Of a stretch of 64,000 nucleotides of DNA, positions 25,580 to 35,224 are shown one piece after another. The number at the start of each line of letters is the position of its first letter. Position 1 is the stretch's first letter. The stretch is from positions 1 to 64,000 of the forward strand of contig CAYMEW010000002.1 in assembly GCA_964389755.1 (NCBI GenBank), in the 5' to 3' direction. Position numbers and translations under genes: made by a program. A model generated the notes under the pieces. That model did not search any database, was not told the DNA's origin, and saw only the letters and a list, made by a program, of their open reading frames with translations. This DNA is from JBBSUQ01 sp964389755 (GTDB lineage: Bacteria; Bacteroidota; Bacteroidia; Flavobacteriales_D; Crocinitomicaceae).

Positions 25580-26521
25580 ATGAACCTGTTAAACACATTT
25601 TCACGCATCATACTAATCTTCAGCACTGCACTGTCTGCAACCGTTTACGGTCAAACAAAAGCTACCGATGCCACGCCATACCAGGATTTTTCCAAAAGTC
25701 CGCGTGTCTGGACGCCGCGATATTCCTTTTGGTTCGAGGGGAATCTCAACGGAACGCTGGCGACATACAACAACGAGCAACCCAAATGGCAATACCAGGT
25801 CGATTACCAGTACCGGAGAAACAGCGATGCCAGCTATGTCGAAGGTGGTGAACACTACAACATTTTCAAGGATATGACCGCCAGTATCATTCGTCCCTGG
25901 GTTCATTACTGGCCCATTGCCGGAAAAATGCGGCTTTCAGCCTCACCGTTGGGGAACTGGGCATCCTGGACACCAAAGGCCGAAGGCTCGCCCGAATTTT
26001 TCCACGAATTCCGATCCACCTGGCAACTTACGCTTTACGATAAGATCGGGAAATTCGACATTCAGCAACGCTATCGCTTCGAGTTTCGCTGGGTTGCCGA
26101 TAAAACGGCTGCCGCCGGACGCGTATCGGACATATTCTCCCCGATCACATTTTCCGATGCAGCTTACCGGAACAGGTTGCGCTATAACATCCGGGTCAAC
26201 TACCCGCTTTCCAAAAAGACCTACCTCTCCGTGTGGGACGAGCTTTTTCTCGGACTCGGGCACCACACTGCGAATTCAAAATTGCTGGATCAAAACCGCC
26301 TCGTCGGACTTTACGGAATCAAGTTCAACCAGGATCGCTACCCGATCAAACTCGAAATGGGCTTCACCTGGCAGGTACAACCGAAATACAACATCCAGAT
26401 TCCTGTTACCCACGACGCAAGCTACGGAAGTTACGAAAACAGCAACGTTGAAAGCAACCTTGCATTCCAGGTCTACCTGATCTTCGATGAATTTCACCGC
26501 TTCGGGAAAGCGAAAAAGTAA
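25580..26521 (+). CDS. DUF2490-type outer-membrane protein
   Basis: The 313-aa protein has a signal peptide (to about residue 25, TVYGQ). The mature part is rich in alternating aromatic/polar beta strands such as WQYQVDYQYRR, RLRYNIRVNYPL and KLEMGFTWQVQP, consistent with an outer-membrane barrel of the DUF2490 family. Function unknown. It is monocistronic: 290 bp of AT-rich DNA lies upstream with an imperfect -7 element (GAATTTTG at 25551), and a repeat-like intergenic stretch lies downstream. Confidence 0.8.
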   Translation: MNLLNTFSRIILIFSTALSATVYGQTKATDATPYQDFSKSPRVWTPRYSFWFEGNLNGTLATYNNEQPKWQYQVDYQYRRNSDASYVEGGEHYNIFKDMTASIIRPWVHYWPIAGKMRLSASPLGNWASWTPKAEGSPEFFHEFRSTWQLTLYDKIGKFDIQQRYRFEFRWVADKTAAAGRVSDIFSPITFSDAAYRNRLRYNIRVNYPLSKKTYLSVWDELFLGLGHHTANSKLLDQNRLVGLYGIKFNQDRYPIKLEMGFTWQVQPKYNIQIPVTHDASYGSYENSNVESNLAFQVYLIFDEFHRFGKAKK

Positions 26522-26569
26522 GGTAGCAGCTACGATTTTGACTGTCTTTCTGAGTTAGTACTTTTCGCT

Positions 26570-26680
26570 GCTAACACCCCCTCTGTGAGGGGGCCGGGGG
26601 GAGGAGATAAACTTCTTCCTAGAAATCAAAAGCTTTCCAATAAAACATCCTCACTCTCATCTCGCTCAGGAGGGAATGAC
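26570..26680. repeat. Candidate dispersed intergenic element with a G/C-rich hairpin
   Basis: CCCCCTC (26577-26583) pairs with GAGGGGG (26587-26593) around TGT and is followed by a G-rich run and an AGGAGGGAATGAC stretch near 26670. It is compositionally unlike its surroundings and has no coding potential and no T run, so it is not an ordinary terminator. It resembles small repeated elements in intergenic regions of Bacteroidota, but only one copy is in this window, so repetition is inferred. Confidence 0.35.
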
Positions 26681-26769
26681 AAAGGTTTACCGAATCGCCT
26701 TTTAAATCAACGTCGAACTTAAGCTATTTACCGCTTGTTTAAAAGACCGGGCACCAAAACAACTCCCGC

Positions 26770-27201
26770 ATGGCTCTCGAAACACTCGGATATACCGGTC
26801 TCTTCATCGGAACATTTATTTCGGCAACGATCATTTCGTTCCCCTCGCTCATAATTTTGTATGCCCTGCTCAGCCAGGGATATGACCCGTACATCTGTCT
26901 GCTCGTAGCGCTTGTGGGGAACACGCTCGGGGGCCTGACCTGTTACCTGATGGGGCGCGTGGGAAACCCGAAATGGTTGTTGAAAGCCGGGCTGAAAACA
27001 GAAAAGCTGGAACGTTTTAAAAGGTGGACGGATCAATACGGCGTGTGGATCGCACTACTCTCCTGGGTACCGCTCATCGGCGATGCACTCGTGGTTGCCA
27101 TGGGGTTTTTCCGCATCCGCTTCATCCCTTTCCTCATTTTGCTGGTAGTCGGTAAACTGGTGAGATACATTGTACTGATCGGCGGCTTTTATCTTTTTTA
27201 A
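26770..27201 (+). CDS. YqaA/DedA-like membrane protein
   Basis: The 143-aa integral membrane protein has about four hydrophobic segments and the GNTLGGLTCYLMGR motif, followed by SWVPLIGDALVVAMGFFR. Both are characteristic of the YqaA branch of the DedA/VTT (SNARE-associated) family, implicated in membrane homeostasis and lipid-carrier handling. The length matches YqaA proteins. It lies 61 nt upstream of fbp in the same direction. Confidence 0.88.
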   Translation: MALETLGYTGLFIGTFISATIISFPSLIILYALLSQGYDPYICLLVALVGNTLGGLTCYLMGRVGNPKWLLKAGLKTEKLERFKRWTDQYGVWIALLSWVPLIGDALVVAMGFFRIRFIPFLILLVVGKLVRYIVLIGGFYLF

Positions 27202-27262
27202 CGCGTATCCTTTTCCCGTATTCGTGAAGGAATACCGATATTTGTAAAAAATTTAGAAAGGC

Positions 27263-28264
27263 ATGTCAAAAGTCACCACGCTGCACGAATTCATAATGGA
27301 CCGCCAGGCGGATTTCCCTTTTGCCTCCGGCGAATTGTCACGTTTGCTCAGTGATATCTCCATCGCTGCCAAGATCGTAACCCGCGATGTCCGGCGTGCC
27401 GGGCTGATCGATGATATCCTCGGAGCCCAGGGAGAAGTAAACATCCAGGGAGAAGAACAGCAGAAACTCGACGTGATCGCAGACCAGCAATTTATCAAAG
27501 TGTTCGAGACCGGCGGAGAAGTGTGTGGCGTTGCCTCCGAAGAAAATGACGATTTCCTCGCTTTTGACACTCCATTTTCCAACAAGGGAAAATATGTGGT
27601 ACTCTTCGATCCGCTCGACGGAAGTTCCAACATCGATGTGAACGTGTCGATCGGGACCATTTTCTCGATCTTTCGCCGAAAATCGCACATCGGTACACCG
27701 GCAACACTGGAGGACATGCTGCAAAAAGGGTCTGACCAGATCGCAGCGGGATATGTACTCTACGGATCGTCCACAATGCTTGTTTACACCACCGGGCGCG
27801 GCGTGAATGGTTTTACACTCGATCCGTCGATCGGGGAATTCTGCCTTTCGCATCCGAACATGAAAATGCCGGAAACAGGACGGATCTACTCGATGAACGA
27901 AGGAAACCTCGATCGCTGTCACCCCGGGTTTACGGACTATGTCAGCTACTGCCGTGAAGATGACAAATCAACGGGCAGGCCTTATTCCGGGCGCTACATC
28001 GGTTCACTTGTGGCCGACTTTCACCGGAACCTGATCAAAGGAGGAATTTATATTTACCCCGGAACGAATAATTCGCCGGAAGGAAAACTGCGCCTGCTGT
28101 ACGAGTGTAATCCACTTGCATTCATTGCAGAACAGGCCGGCGGACTGGCCACGGACGGAGATAGGGACATTATGAATATCGAACCGGAAAGGCTTCATCA
28201 GCGCGCGCCTTTTATTGTTGGATCTAAAAAAATGGTTGAGAAGGCTTTGAGCTGCCTGCAGTAA
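27263..28264 (+). CDS. fbp: Fructose-1,6-bisphosphatase, class I
   Basis: The 333-aa enzyme hydrolyses fructose 1,6-bisphosphate to fructose 6-phosphate in gluconeogenesis. The class I metal and substrate motifs are VLFDPLDGSSNIDVN, YVLYGSSTMLVYTTG, RYIGSLVADFHRNL and YPGTNNSPEGKLRLLYE. The length is normal. It ends 2 nt before mfd, so the two are probably co-transcribed. GATATTTG upstream is a one-mismatch -7 element. Confidence 0.97.
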   Translation: MSKVTTLHEFIMDRQADFPFASGELSRLLSDISIAAKIVTRDVRRAGLIDDILGAQGEVNIQGEEQQKLDVIADQQFIKVFETGGEVCGVASEENDDFLAFDTPFSNKGKYVVLFDPLDGSSNIDVNVSIGTIFSIFRRKSHIGTPATLEDMLQKGSDQIAAGYVLYGSSTMLVYTTGRGVNGFTLDPSIGEFCLSHPNMKMPETGRIYSMNEGNLDRCHPGFTDYVSYCREDDKSTGRPYSGRYIGSLVADFHRNLIKGGIYIYPGTNNSPEGKLRLLYECNPLAFIAEQAGGLATDGDRDIMNIEPERLHQRAPFIVGSKKMVEKALSCLQ

Positions 28265-28266
28265 AA

Positions 28267-31200
28267 ATGGAACTGAAAAACTTCAGAGAATACTTTTCAA
28301 AACTCGGACAGGTCGGCGATACGGCAGAACAACTCCGGTTTGCTGAAACAAAGATCCGCTGGAAAGGACAGGTCGGATCCTCGCGTACAATTACCGCCGC
28401 TGCCACGGCTGCACAGGTAACGGGCTTTCACCTTTTTATACTTTCGGATAAAGAAGAAGCCGCGTACTTCCTGAACGATCTTGAAAACCTCTACCCGGAA
28501 GATAAGCGCATCCTGTTTTACCCCGCTTCGTATCGCGTACCTTACCAGCTCGAAGAAACGGATAACGCCAACGTGGTCGCACGTGCCGAAGTACTCGACA
28601 AGGTCAATAACGGGCAAAATGCCTGGATCGTCACTTACCCGGAAGCACTTTTCGAAAAGGTTCCCACGCAACAGGTGCTTACCAAAAGCACGATGCGCAT
28701 CCAGGTCGGAAAAACGTACTCGATCGATTTCCTGAACGAACTCCTGCTCGAATATCATTTCGAACGCGTCGATTTCGTGTATGAACCCGGCCAGTTCTCC
28801 ATCCGCGGGGGAATTGTCGATGTCTTCAGCTTTTCAAATGACTTCCCTTTCCGGATTGAGTTCTTCGGAGATGAGGTAGAATCGATACGCACCTTTGATG
28901 CCGGAACGCAACTTTCGGTCAAAACACACGAGCATTTTTCGATCATCCCGAACGTACAGGGAAAAATGTCGCGCCAGGTCAATGACACCTTTTTCAGTTT
29001 TATCGGGAAGAATGTAACGATCTGGCTGGCCTCGTTTTCCATCGCGAAAGATGTACTCGACAAAGAATACGAAAAATCCGTGCGCATTTACGACGGACTC
29101 AACAATGATGTCCGGCACACGATCCCTTCCGAACTGTACCTGCATCCGACCGAATTCCAGAAACAACTCGAGCAGTACAGCGTGATCGAATTCGGTGAGG
29201 ATGCGCATTATACGGCCGACCTTACTGTGAACTTCGATTTTCTGCCGCAACCGAGTTTCAACAAGAATTTCGAATTGCTGCGCGAAGACCTGGAGGCACG
29301 GCATAAGCTACAATTCCGGAACCTGATCTTTTCCAGCCAGCCGCGCCAGATCGAACGACTCGAACAGATCTTTGTGGACATTGGCGGAGAAGTGGAGTTT
29401 ACGCCCATGCACATCGCCCTGCACGAAGGGTTTATATCGCCGCAGAACAAACTGGTGTGCTACACCGATCACCAGATCTTCGAAAGGTACCACCGATTCC
29501 GTCTGAAAGAAGGTTTTCGCCAGGCAAAACAGGCCCTCACGCTCAAAGAGATCTACAACCTCCAGAAAGGAGATTACGTCACGCACATCGATCACGGGGT
29601 CGGGCAGTTTTCCGGCCTGGAAACGATTGATGTCAACGGGCAGCAGCAGGAAGCTATCCGGCTGATCTACAAGGATGGGGACGTGCTCTACGTCGGCATT
29701 CACTCCCTTCACCGAATTTCCAAGTTCACGGGTAAGGACGGCGTGGCGCCGAAAATGAATAAACTCGGTACCCAGGCCTGGTCCAATCTTAAGAATAAGA
29801 CCAAAAAGAAGATCAAGGAACTGGCCTTCGACCTGATCCAGCTCTACGCCAAACGGAAAAGTCAGCCCGGCTTCGCATATACGCCCGACTCATACTTGCA
29901 GAACGAACTGGAAGCCTCGTTCATGTACGAGGATACACCCGATCAGCTCAAAGCAACTTCTGCTATCAAGGAAGACATGGAGTCCGCCACGCCGATGGAC
30001 CGGCTGGTCTGCGGAGACGTCGGGTTCGGTAAAACGGAAGTCGCCATCCGTGCCGCCTTCAAAGCGATTACCGACGGAAAACAGGTGGCCGTGCTCGTAC
30101 CGACGACGATCCTTTCCATGCAGCATTACCGCAGTTTTTCCGAACGGCTGAAGGATTTTCCCTGCACGGTCGATTACATTAACCGTTTTAAATCGGCTAA
30201 GAACACAACGGATACACTCAAAAAACTCGCTGCCGGAGAAATAGACATTCTCATCGGAACACACGCTATCGTCTCGAACCGGGTGAAGTTCAAAGATCTG
30301 GGCCTGATGATCATCGACGAGGAACAGAAGTTCGGCGTGGCAGTAAAAGACAAACTCAAAACGCTGCGCGAAACGGTCGATACGCTCACACTGACCGCAA
30401 CACCCATTCCACGTACACTCCAGTTCTCACTCATGGGTGCACGCGACCTGAGCATCATCAATACGCCGCCGCCCAACAGGCAACCGGTACTGACGGAGAT
30501 CATCCGCTTCGATGAAGAAACCATCCGCGATGCCGTGGCCTACGAAGTGAGCCGCGGAGGACAGGTCTTCTTTGTGCACAACAGGCTCCAGAACATCAAA
30601 GAAATTGCCGGGATGCTCCAGCGACTCTGTCCGGGTATCCGCGTGGCGATCGGGCACGGACAAATGGACGGGAAAAAACTCGAAAAGATCATGATGGACT
30701 TCATTGATCACGAATACGACGTCCTGCTTGCCACAACGATCATCGAGTCAGGGATCGACATTTCCAATGCCAATACGATCATCATTAACGATGCACAGAA
30801 CTTCGGCCTGAGTGATCTGCACCAGTTGCGCGGACGCGTGGGACGGTCCAATAAAAAAGGATTCTGCTACCTCGTGGCACCCAAACCGACCATGCTTACC
30901 AGCGAGGCACGCAAACGGCTCGAGGCACTTGTACAGTTTTCCGATCTCGGATCCGGGTTCAACATTGCGATGAAGGATCTCGACATTCGTGGCGCCGGGA
31001 ACCTGCTCGGGGGCGAACAAAGCGGGTTTATTTCGGAGATCGGCTTTGAAATGTACCAAAAGATCCTCAACGAAGCCATCGACGAGTTGCGCGAAGGGGA
31101 ATTCAAAACGCTCTTCGACGAACGGAATACCGAACAACCGGGCGCACGCTTTGTACGCGATTGCGTACTGGAAACAGACTTCGAAGTACGCATCCCGGAT

Positions 31201-31617
31201 GATTACGTGAACAACGTAGCCGAACGACTCAGCCTCTACCAGGAAATGGATAACTTCGAAAAGGAAGAACAACTCGAACGTTTTTCCATGGAACTGATTG
31301 ACCGCTTCGGACCGCTCCCGAAAGCCGTTAAAGAACTGATCCTGTCCTTTAAATTGCGCTGGCTCGCCCAGGAACTCGGGTTGGAACGCCTCGTGATCAA
31401 AAGCAATAAACTCGTCGGGTATTTCATCTCCGATCCGCAGTCCCGCTTTTACGAAACACCGGTTTTCAGTAACTTGCTTGCCAATGTTCAGCGTACGGAA
31501 AACACTTCGCTGAGTGAAAAGAACGACAAACTGCGACTCATCATCACCGGGATCACCAGCCTGAAGCAGGCATTCGACATTTTCACCGCTCTGAAACCGG
31601 CAGAAGTAGCAGAATAA
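28267..31617 (+). CDS. mfd: Transcription-repair coupling factor
   Basis: The 1116-aa translocase removes RNA polymerase stalled at DNA lesions and recruits UvrA. In order: a UvrB-homology N-terminus, the CarD-like RNA-polymerase interaction domain (about 432-500, QKGDYVTHIDHGVGQFSGLE), and a RecG-like helicase with Walker A GDVGFGKT (583-590), DEEQ (684-687), TATPIPRTLQFSLMGARDLS and QLRGRVGRS motifs. The C-terminal D7 regulatory domain closes the protein. The ATG is 2 nt after the fbp stop. Length and motif order are complete. Confidence 0.97.
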   Translation: MELKNFREYFSKLGQVGDTAEQLRFAETKIRWKGQVGSSRTITAAATAAQVTGFHLFILSDKEEAAYFLNDLENLYPEDKRILFYPASYRVPYQLEETDNANVVARAEVLDKVNNGQNAWIVTYPEALFEKVPTQQVLTKSTMRIQVGKTYSIDFLNELLLEYHFERVDFVYEPGQFSIRGGIVDVFSFSNDFPFRIEFFGDEVESIRTFDAGTQLSVKTHEHFSIIPNVQGKMSRQVNDTFFSFIGKNVTIWLASFSIAKDVLDKEYEKSVRIYDGLNNDVRHTIPSELYLHPTEFQKQLEQYSVIEFGEDAHYTADLTVNFDFLPQPSFNKNFELLREDLEARHKLQFRNLIFSSQPRQIERLEQIFVDIGGEVEFTPMHIALHEGFISPQNKLVCYTDHQIFERYHRFRLKEGFRQAKQALTLKEIYNLQKGDYVTHIDHGVGQFSGLETIDVNGQQQEAIRLIYKDGDVLYVGIHSLHRISKFTGKDGVAPKMNKLGTQAWSNLKNKTKKKIKELAFDLIQLYAKRKSQPGFAYTPDSYLQNELEASFMYEDTPDQLKATSAIKEDMESATPMDRLVCGDVGFGKTEVAIRAAFKAITDGKQVAVLVPTTILSMQHYRSFSERLKDFPCTVDYINRFKSAKNTTDTLKKLAAGEIDILIGTHAIVSNRVKFKDLGLMIIDEEQKFGVAVKDKLKTLRETVDTLTLTATPIPRTLQFSLMGARDLSIINTPPPNRQPVLTEIIRFDEETIRDAVAYEVSRGGQVFFVHNRLQNIKEIAGMLQRLCPGIRVAIGHGQMDGKKLEKIMMDFIDHEYDVLLATTIIESGIDISNANTIIINDAQNFGLSDLHQLRGRVGRSNKKGFCYLVAPKPTMLTSEARKRLEALVQFSDLGSGFNIAMKDLDIRGAGNLLGGEQSGFISEIGFEMYQKILNEAIDELREGEFKTLFDERNTEQPGARFVRDCVLETDFEVRIPDDYVNNVAERLSLYQEMDNFEKEEQLERFSMELIDRFGPLPKAVKELILSFKLRWLAQELGLERLVIKSNKLVGYFISDPQSRFYETPVFSNLLANVQRTENTSLSEKNDKLRLIITGITSLKQAFDIFTALKPAEVAE

Positions 31618-31679
31618 ATCACGCTTGCTTTGCGTTCTGAGCGATACTTGGTATTTTCAGGCAATTTTCCGATCATCCG

Positions 31680-32807
31680 ATGAAAGGCTGTAAAACGATT
31701 GTTTCCGTCACAAATGACCTCTATACCGACCAACGGGTGCACAAGGTCTGCTCCTTCCTCACGGAACAGGGCTACGAGGTGCTGCTCGTCGGACGCTTGC
31801 GGAAGAACAGTCGGAAACTCGATGCGCGCAGCTACCGGACCAAACGCATGCGCCTGCTTTTTGATAAAGGAGCGCTGTTCTATGCGGAATACAATCTCCG
31901 CCTCTTCCTTTTCCTGCTCTTTCGCCGCGCAAACCTGCTTGTTTCGAATGACCTGGATACCTTACTGGCCAACTACACGGCGAGTTGCTGGAAAAGACGT
32001 TGCAGGCTCGTCTACGATTCGCATGAGTTCTACACGGGAGTACCCGAACTCGTGAACCGGCCGCGTGTTCAGCGAATCTGGGAACGAATCGAGAAACGGA
32101 TCTTTCCGAAATTAAAAACGGTCTATACCGTGAACGAATCCATCGCGGACATTTACCGGAAACTGTACCGACAGGAGGTCCGGGTTGTACGCAACATATC
32201 TCCCCGCTGGAATGCCGGTGAAAAACTGAAAAGTAAGCCGGAACTGGGAATCCCGGAAGGAAAGTTTGTGATCATCATGCAGGGCGCAGGCATTAATGTA
32301 GACAGGGGAGGCGAAGAAGCGGTCGAAGCCATGCGAAACCTACCGGAAGCAGTATTACTGATCGTCGGGGACGGAGACGTGGTTCCACAACTGAAAACGC
32401 GCGTCGTATCCGAAGGGCTCTCGGAACGCGTACTCTTTTTCGGCCGAAGACCCTATGCGGAAATGATGAACTTTACCTGGCATGCCGACCTCGGCCTGAC
32501 GCTCGACAAGGACACCAATCCGAATTACCGCTTTTCGCTACCCAACAAACTATTCGATTACATCCATACCGAAACACCGGTGCTGGCCACGAACCTGGTG
32601 GAAGTAGCGCGTATCGTAAAACTCTATGGCGTGGGAGAGATTCTCGATTCCCCCTCGCCGCAGCACCTGGAGAAAGCCATTCGTGAAATGATGACTAACC
32701 CGGCCGAACATGAACGCTTTCGTGCGAATTGCCGTGCGGCGCGTGAACAACTCAGCTGGGAACGCGAAACCGAAGTGTTGAAAGAAATATACCCGCGCTG
32801 TGAATGA
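31680..32807 (+). CDS. Glycosyltransferase, GT4-like (GT-B fold)
   Basis: The 375-aa protein has a Rossmann-like N-half (SVTNDLYTDQRVHKVCSFL) and a GT4-type C-half with IMQGAGINVDRGGEEAVEAM, ILFFGR-type and PNKLFDYIHTETPVLAT motifs that bind the sugar nucleotide. It has no signal peptide; it probably acts at the cytoplasmic face of the membrane in surface-glycan synthesis. It overlaps the next glycosyltransferase by 8 nt, indicating coupled translation. The sugar and acceptor are unknown. Confidence 0.9.
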   Translation: MKGCKTIVSVTNDLYTDQRVHKVCSFLTEQGYEVLLVGRLRKNSRKLDARSYRTKRMRLLFDKGALFYAEYNLRLFLFLLFRRANLLVSNDLDTLLANYTASCWKRRCRLVYDSHEFYTGVPELVNRPRVQRIWERIEKRIFPKLKTVYTVNESIADIYRKLYRQEVRVVRNISPRWNAGEKLKSKPELGIPEGKFVIIMQGAGINVDRGGEEAVEAMRNLPEAVLLIVGDGDVVPQLKTRVVSEGLSERVLFFGRRPYAEMMNFTWHADLGLTLDKDTNPNYRFSLPNKLFDYIHTETPVLATNLVEVARIVKLYGVGEILDSPSPQHLEKAIREMMTNPAEHERFRANCRAAREQLSWERETEVLKEIYPRCE

Positions 32808-33909
32808 ACGCATCCTCCATATTGTCGCTTTTGACGTGCCCTTTCCGCCGGACTACGGCGGTGTCGTGGATATTTTTTACAAACTTGAAAAACTGCACGC
32901 ACTCGGTGTTCGCATTATACTTCATTGTCAATATTATGGGCGTACAAAGTCAGAGAAATTAAACGAATTTTGCGAAAAAGTACATTTTTATCCCCGTAAA
33001 AGGCACTTTAAATATTTGTTGACCAGGCGACCCTTTATCGTGGAATCACGCATTTCGAAAGAGTTGGTGGAACGGTTAAAAACGGATAATCACCCGATTC
33101 TCGTGGAGGGAATTCACAACGCATGGCTGCTCGAAAACGTGGAACTTCGACCGCGCATCAGCATCCGCACACACAATGTTGAACACCGCTATTACGAACA
33201 CCTCGCCCGACGTGCACACGGTTTTAGCAAAGTATATTTTAAGTCGGAAGCGCGCAAACTGGAACGGTATGAGAAGATCCTGCGTTTTGCAAAGCATATT
33301 TTCCCGCTATCGGAAGCTGACTGTAATTATTTCAGGAGGATCAACCCCGCAACAAGCCTTTTACCCGTGTTCTTCGGTACGTTCCGAAACGACGAAGAGT
33401 TGGAGCAAAAACCCGGGAATTACATCCTTTACCATGGCAACCTGAGTGTGACTGAAAACAGCGAAGCCGTACGCTGGCTCAACAGGGAAGTCTTCGCACA
33501 CTTGGACGAAACATCAGTGATCGTGGCAGGAAAGGCACCGGATCAGGAACTGCGGGCAGAACTTGAAAAGAATGGCGTGCAACTCATTGCCGATCCGGAT
33601 GAAGAACACATGTCGGCGCTCATCGCGCATGCGGCGGCACACGTACTTTACAGCGATCAGGATACGGGGATAAAACTGAAACTGTTACACGCGCTTCGCA
33701 CCAACGCTCCTGTAATTGTAAATGACGTACTGGTTCGCGGAAACGACCTTGCGGAATTGTGCCGGGTAGCCCGCTCGGCAGAAGAATTCAGGAGGTACAT
33801 TCAATCGACCGAACCGCTTAGCGGGAATGAACGTGAGCGGCGGGAATATTTCCTGGAAACCCATTACAACCGCGCCGACCTACTCGTCGCTGTGCTTTTC
33901 CCCGGGTAA
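32800..33909 (+). CDS. Glycosyltransferase, GT-B fold
   Basis: The 369-aa protein begins with ILHIVAFDVPFPPDYGGVVD, a typical GT4 donor-site opening, and carries a short GNLSVTENSEAVRWL motif in the second domain. The start is GTG at 32800, inside the end of the preceding gene; no in-frame ATG lies nearby, which makes coupled translation likely. The 3' end overlaps the convergent LETM1-related gene by 30 nt. Conservation in the C-half is weaker than in the preceding gene. The acceptor is unknown. Confidence 0.85.
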   Translation: MNERILHIVAFDVPFPPDYGGVVDIFYKLEKLHALGVRIILHCQYYGRTKSEKLNEFCEKVHFYPRKRHFKYLLTRRPFIVESRISKELVERLKTDNHPILVEGIHNAWLLENVELRPRISIRTHNVEHRYYEHLARRAHGFSKVYFKSEARKLERYEKILRFAKHIFPLSEADCNYFRRINPATSLLPVFFGTFRNDEELEQKPGNYILYHGNLSVTENSEAVRWLNREVFAHLDETSVIVAGKAPDQELRAELEKNGVQLIADPDEEHMSALIAHAAAHVLYSDQDTGIKLKLLHALRTNAPVIVNDVLVRGNDLAELCRVARSAEEFRRYIQSTEPLSGNERERREYFLETHYNRADLLVAVLFPG

Positions 33910-35181
33910 GTCTTTTGTGTCTTTGTCGCTGATCTCGTTTTCCCGGAAAGCCGAAGGGATCAGGTCCGGAATGATCTTTAACACGATCGGCAAAAGAACC
34001 GCGCCACCCGGCAGCATGAAGATCGCCAGGGTCGGCATCGATTTCACAATGTCCAGGAATTGCGTCCGTACCTTTTCTTTCTCCTCTTTGGAAAGGTCCT
34101 GAGTGGTCGATTTCTTAATCAGGAACACGAGTTCTTTACTTTCCCTGAGTTCGGCTGCCAGTTTATCCTTGTTACGACTCAGGATCTTAATCCAGCGTCG
34201 CGTAAGTCCGCTGTACACCTTTTCGAGCGACGAGGCGTCCTGCAGGAATTCTGCACGCGAAGCATTTCGCAACACAAAGTTTTCGACCATCACGATGGAT
34301 TCTTCCAGCTCGCGCTCCGGGAGTTCGAGGTGCCGCATCAGGCGGTCGAGGTATTCCAGTTCTTCGGGAACGGCTTCGTGACTGAAAAAGATCGTCAATA
34401 CCGAAATGTCCAGTAAAAACCGGCGGTGTAGCCAGGTGTCCTTTTCGGGGAGAACCAGGTCTTCCAGTCGCTTTTTGCCCGATAAACGTTTCTGAACCGT
34501 TTTGCGGAGTCCTCTTGAAAAATTGGCCGAAAGCAAAAATACGCGGAACAGTTCGCGTTCGCGCCCCTCGATATTCCCGTCGGCAACGGCCGCGAGCCGA
34601 TAAGCTGTTAGCGCAGATTCCGCAACTTCCGGGAACTTATCCAGTGCACGGCTATCGGAATCGTTGACAAAGGACTGGTACAGGATAACGTCTGTAAAGC
34701 ACAGGACATTGGTCACGGCATGAAAATAAAGCCAGTTTTCCATGTGTGCACTAACATAAATGCGCTCACCGAGGATGCGTTCCAGCAAGTGTTCACGGGA
34801 ACGACTGCTGAGGAAGCGTAAATAACGCCGAAGTCCCTTGCTGCGGTGTGTGCTGTAGAATTGTACGAGTGAATCAAGGAACTGGTTGCGGCGCTTGAGC
34901 ACCGATCCGTATTTCTGTTGAAAGATCAGGATGTGTGCTTCGAAAAGCAACAACTTCAGTTTTTCATCCGTTGTCCAGGATGTGCTGTCCAGTTGATTTG
35001 CAAAAATAAGTTCGTCCGGATATCCGAATACGATCCCTGAACGCGCGTATAGTAAGTGCAGGTAATAGGCTTCGTCGAAAGCCCGGGGTCTTTTCTTTTT
35101 CAGCGAAAAGACTTCTTTTTCAGCCAGATCGAAATACTTGTTGATCCAGCCCCTGGCTCCGGGAGATAATGCATTGCCCAT
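33880..35181 (-). CDS. LETM1-related protein
   Basis: The 433-aa protein is mostly helical, with a middle region resembling a TerB-like bundle (AVADGNIEGRERELF) and a C-terminal LETM1 signature (FLDIVKSMPTLAIFMLPGG then LPIVLKIIPDLIPSAF), here the only hydrophobic segment. Bacteroidota homologues are annotated as LETM1-related biofilm-associated proteins; LETM1 itself is a mitochondrial cation exchanger, but transport is unproven here. The ATG at 35181 is chosen because a perfect -7 element lies at 35189-35196, downstream of the alternative start at 35208. Confidence 0.85.
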   Translation of the reverse strand: MGNALSPGARGWINKYFDLAEKEVFSLKKKRPRAFDEAYYLHLLYARSGIVFGYPDELIFANQLDSTSWTTDEKLKLLLFEAHILIFQQKYGSVLKRRNQFLDSLVQFYSTHRSKGLRRYLRFLSSRSREHLLERILGERIYVSAHMENWLYFHAVTNVLCFTDVILYQSFVNDSDSRALDKFPEVAESALTAYRLAAVADGNIEGRERELFRVFLLSANFSRGLRKTVQKRLSGKKRLEDLVLPEKDTWLHRRFLLDISVLTIFFSHEAVPEELEYLDRLMRHLELPERELEESIVMVENFVLRNASRAEFLQDASSLEKVYSGLTRRWIKILSRNKDKLAAELRESKELVFLIKKSTTQDLSKEEKEKVRTQFLDIVKSMPTLAIFMLPGGAVLLPIVLKIIPDLIPSAFRENEISDKDTKDLPGEKHSDE

Positions 35182-35188
35182 GATGTTG

Positions 35189-35196
35189 CAAAGATA
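35189..35196 (-). promoter_or_regulatory. Promoter -7 element of the LETM1-related gene
   Basis: On the minus strand it reads TATCTTTG, an exact TAnnTTTG match 7 nt before the ATG at 35181. It lies inside the longer open frame that reaches 35208, which decides the start. Confidence 0.6.
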
Positions 35197-35224
35197 AGTC
35201 CTTTTCACGAATGCATCGATGCAC

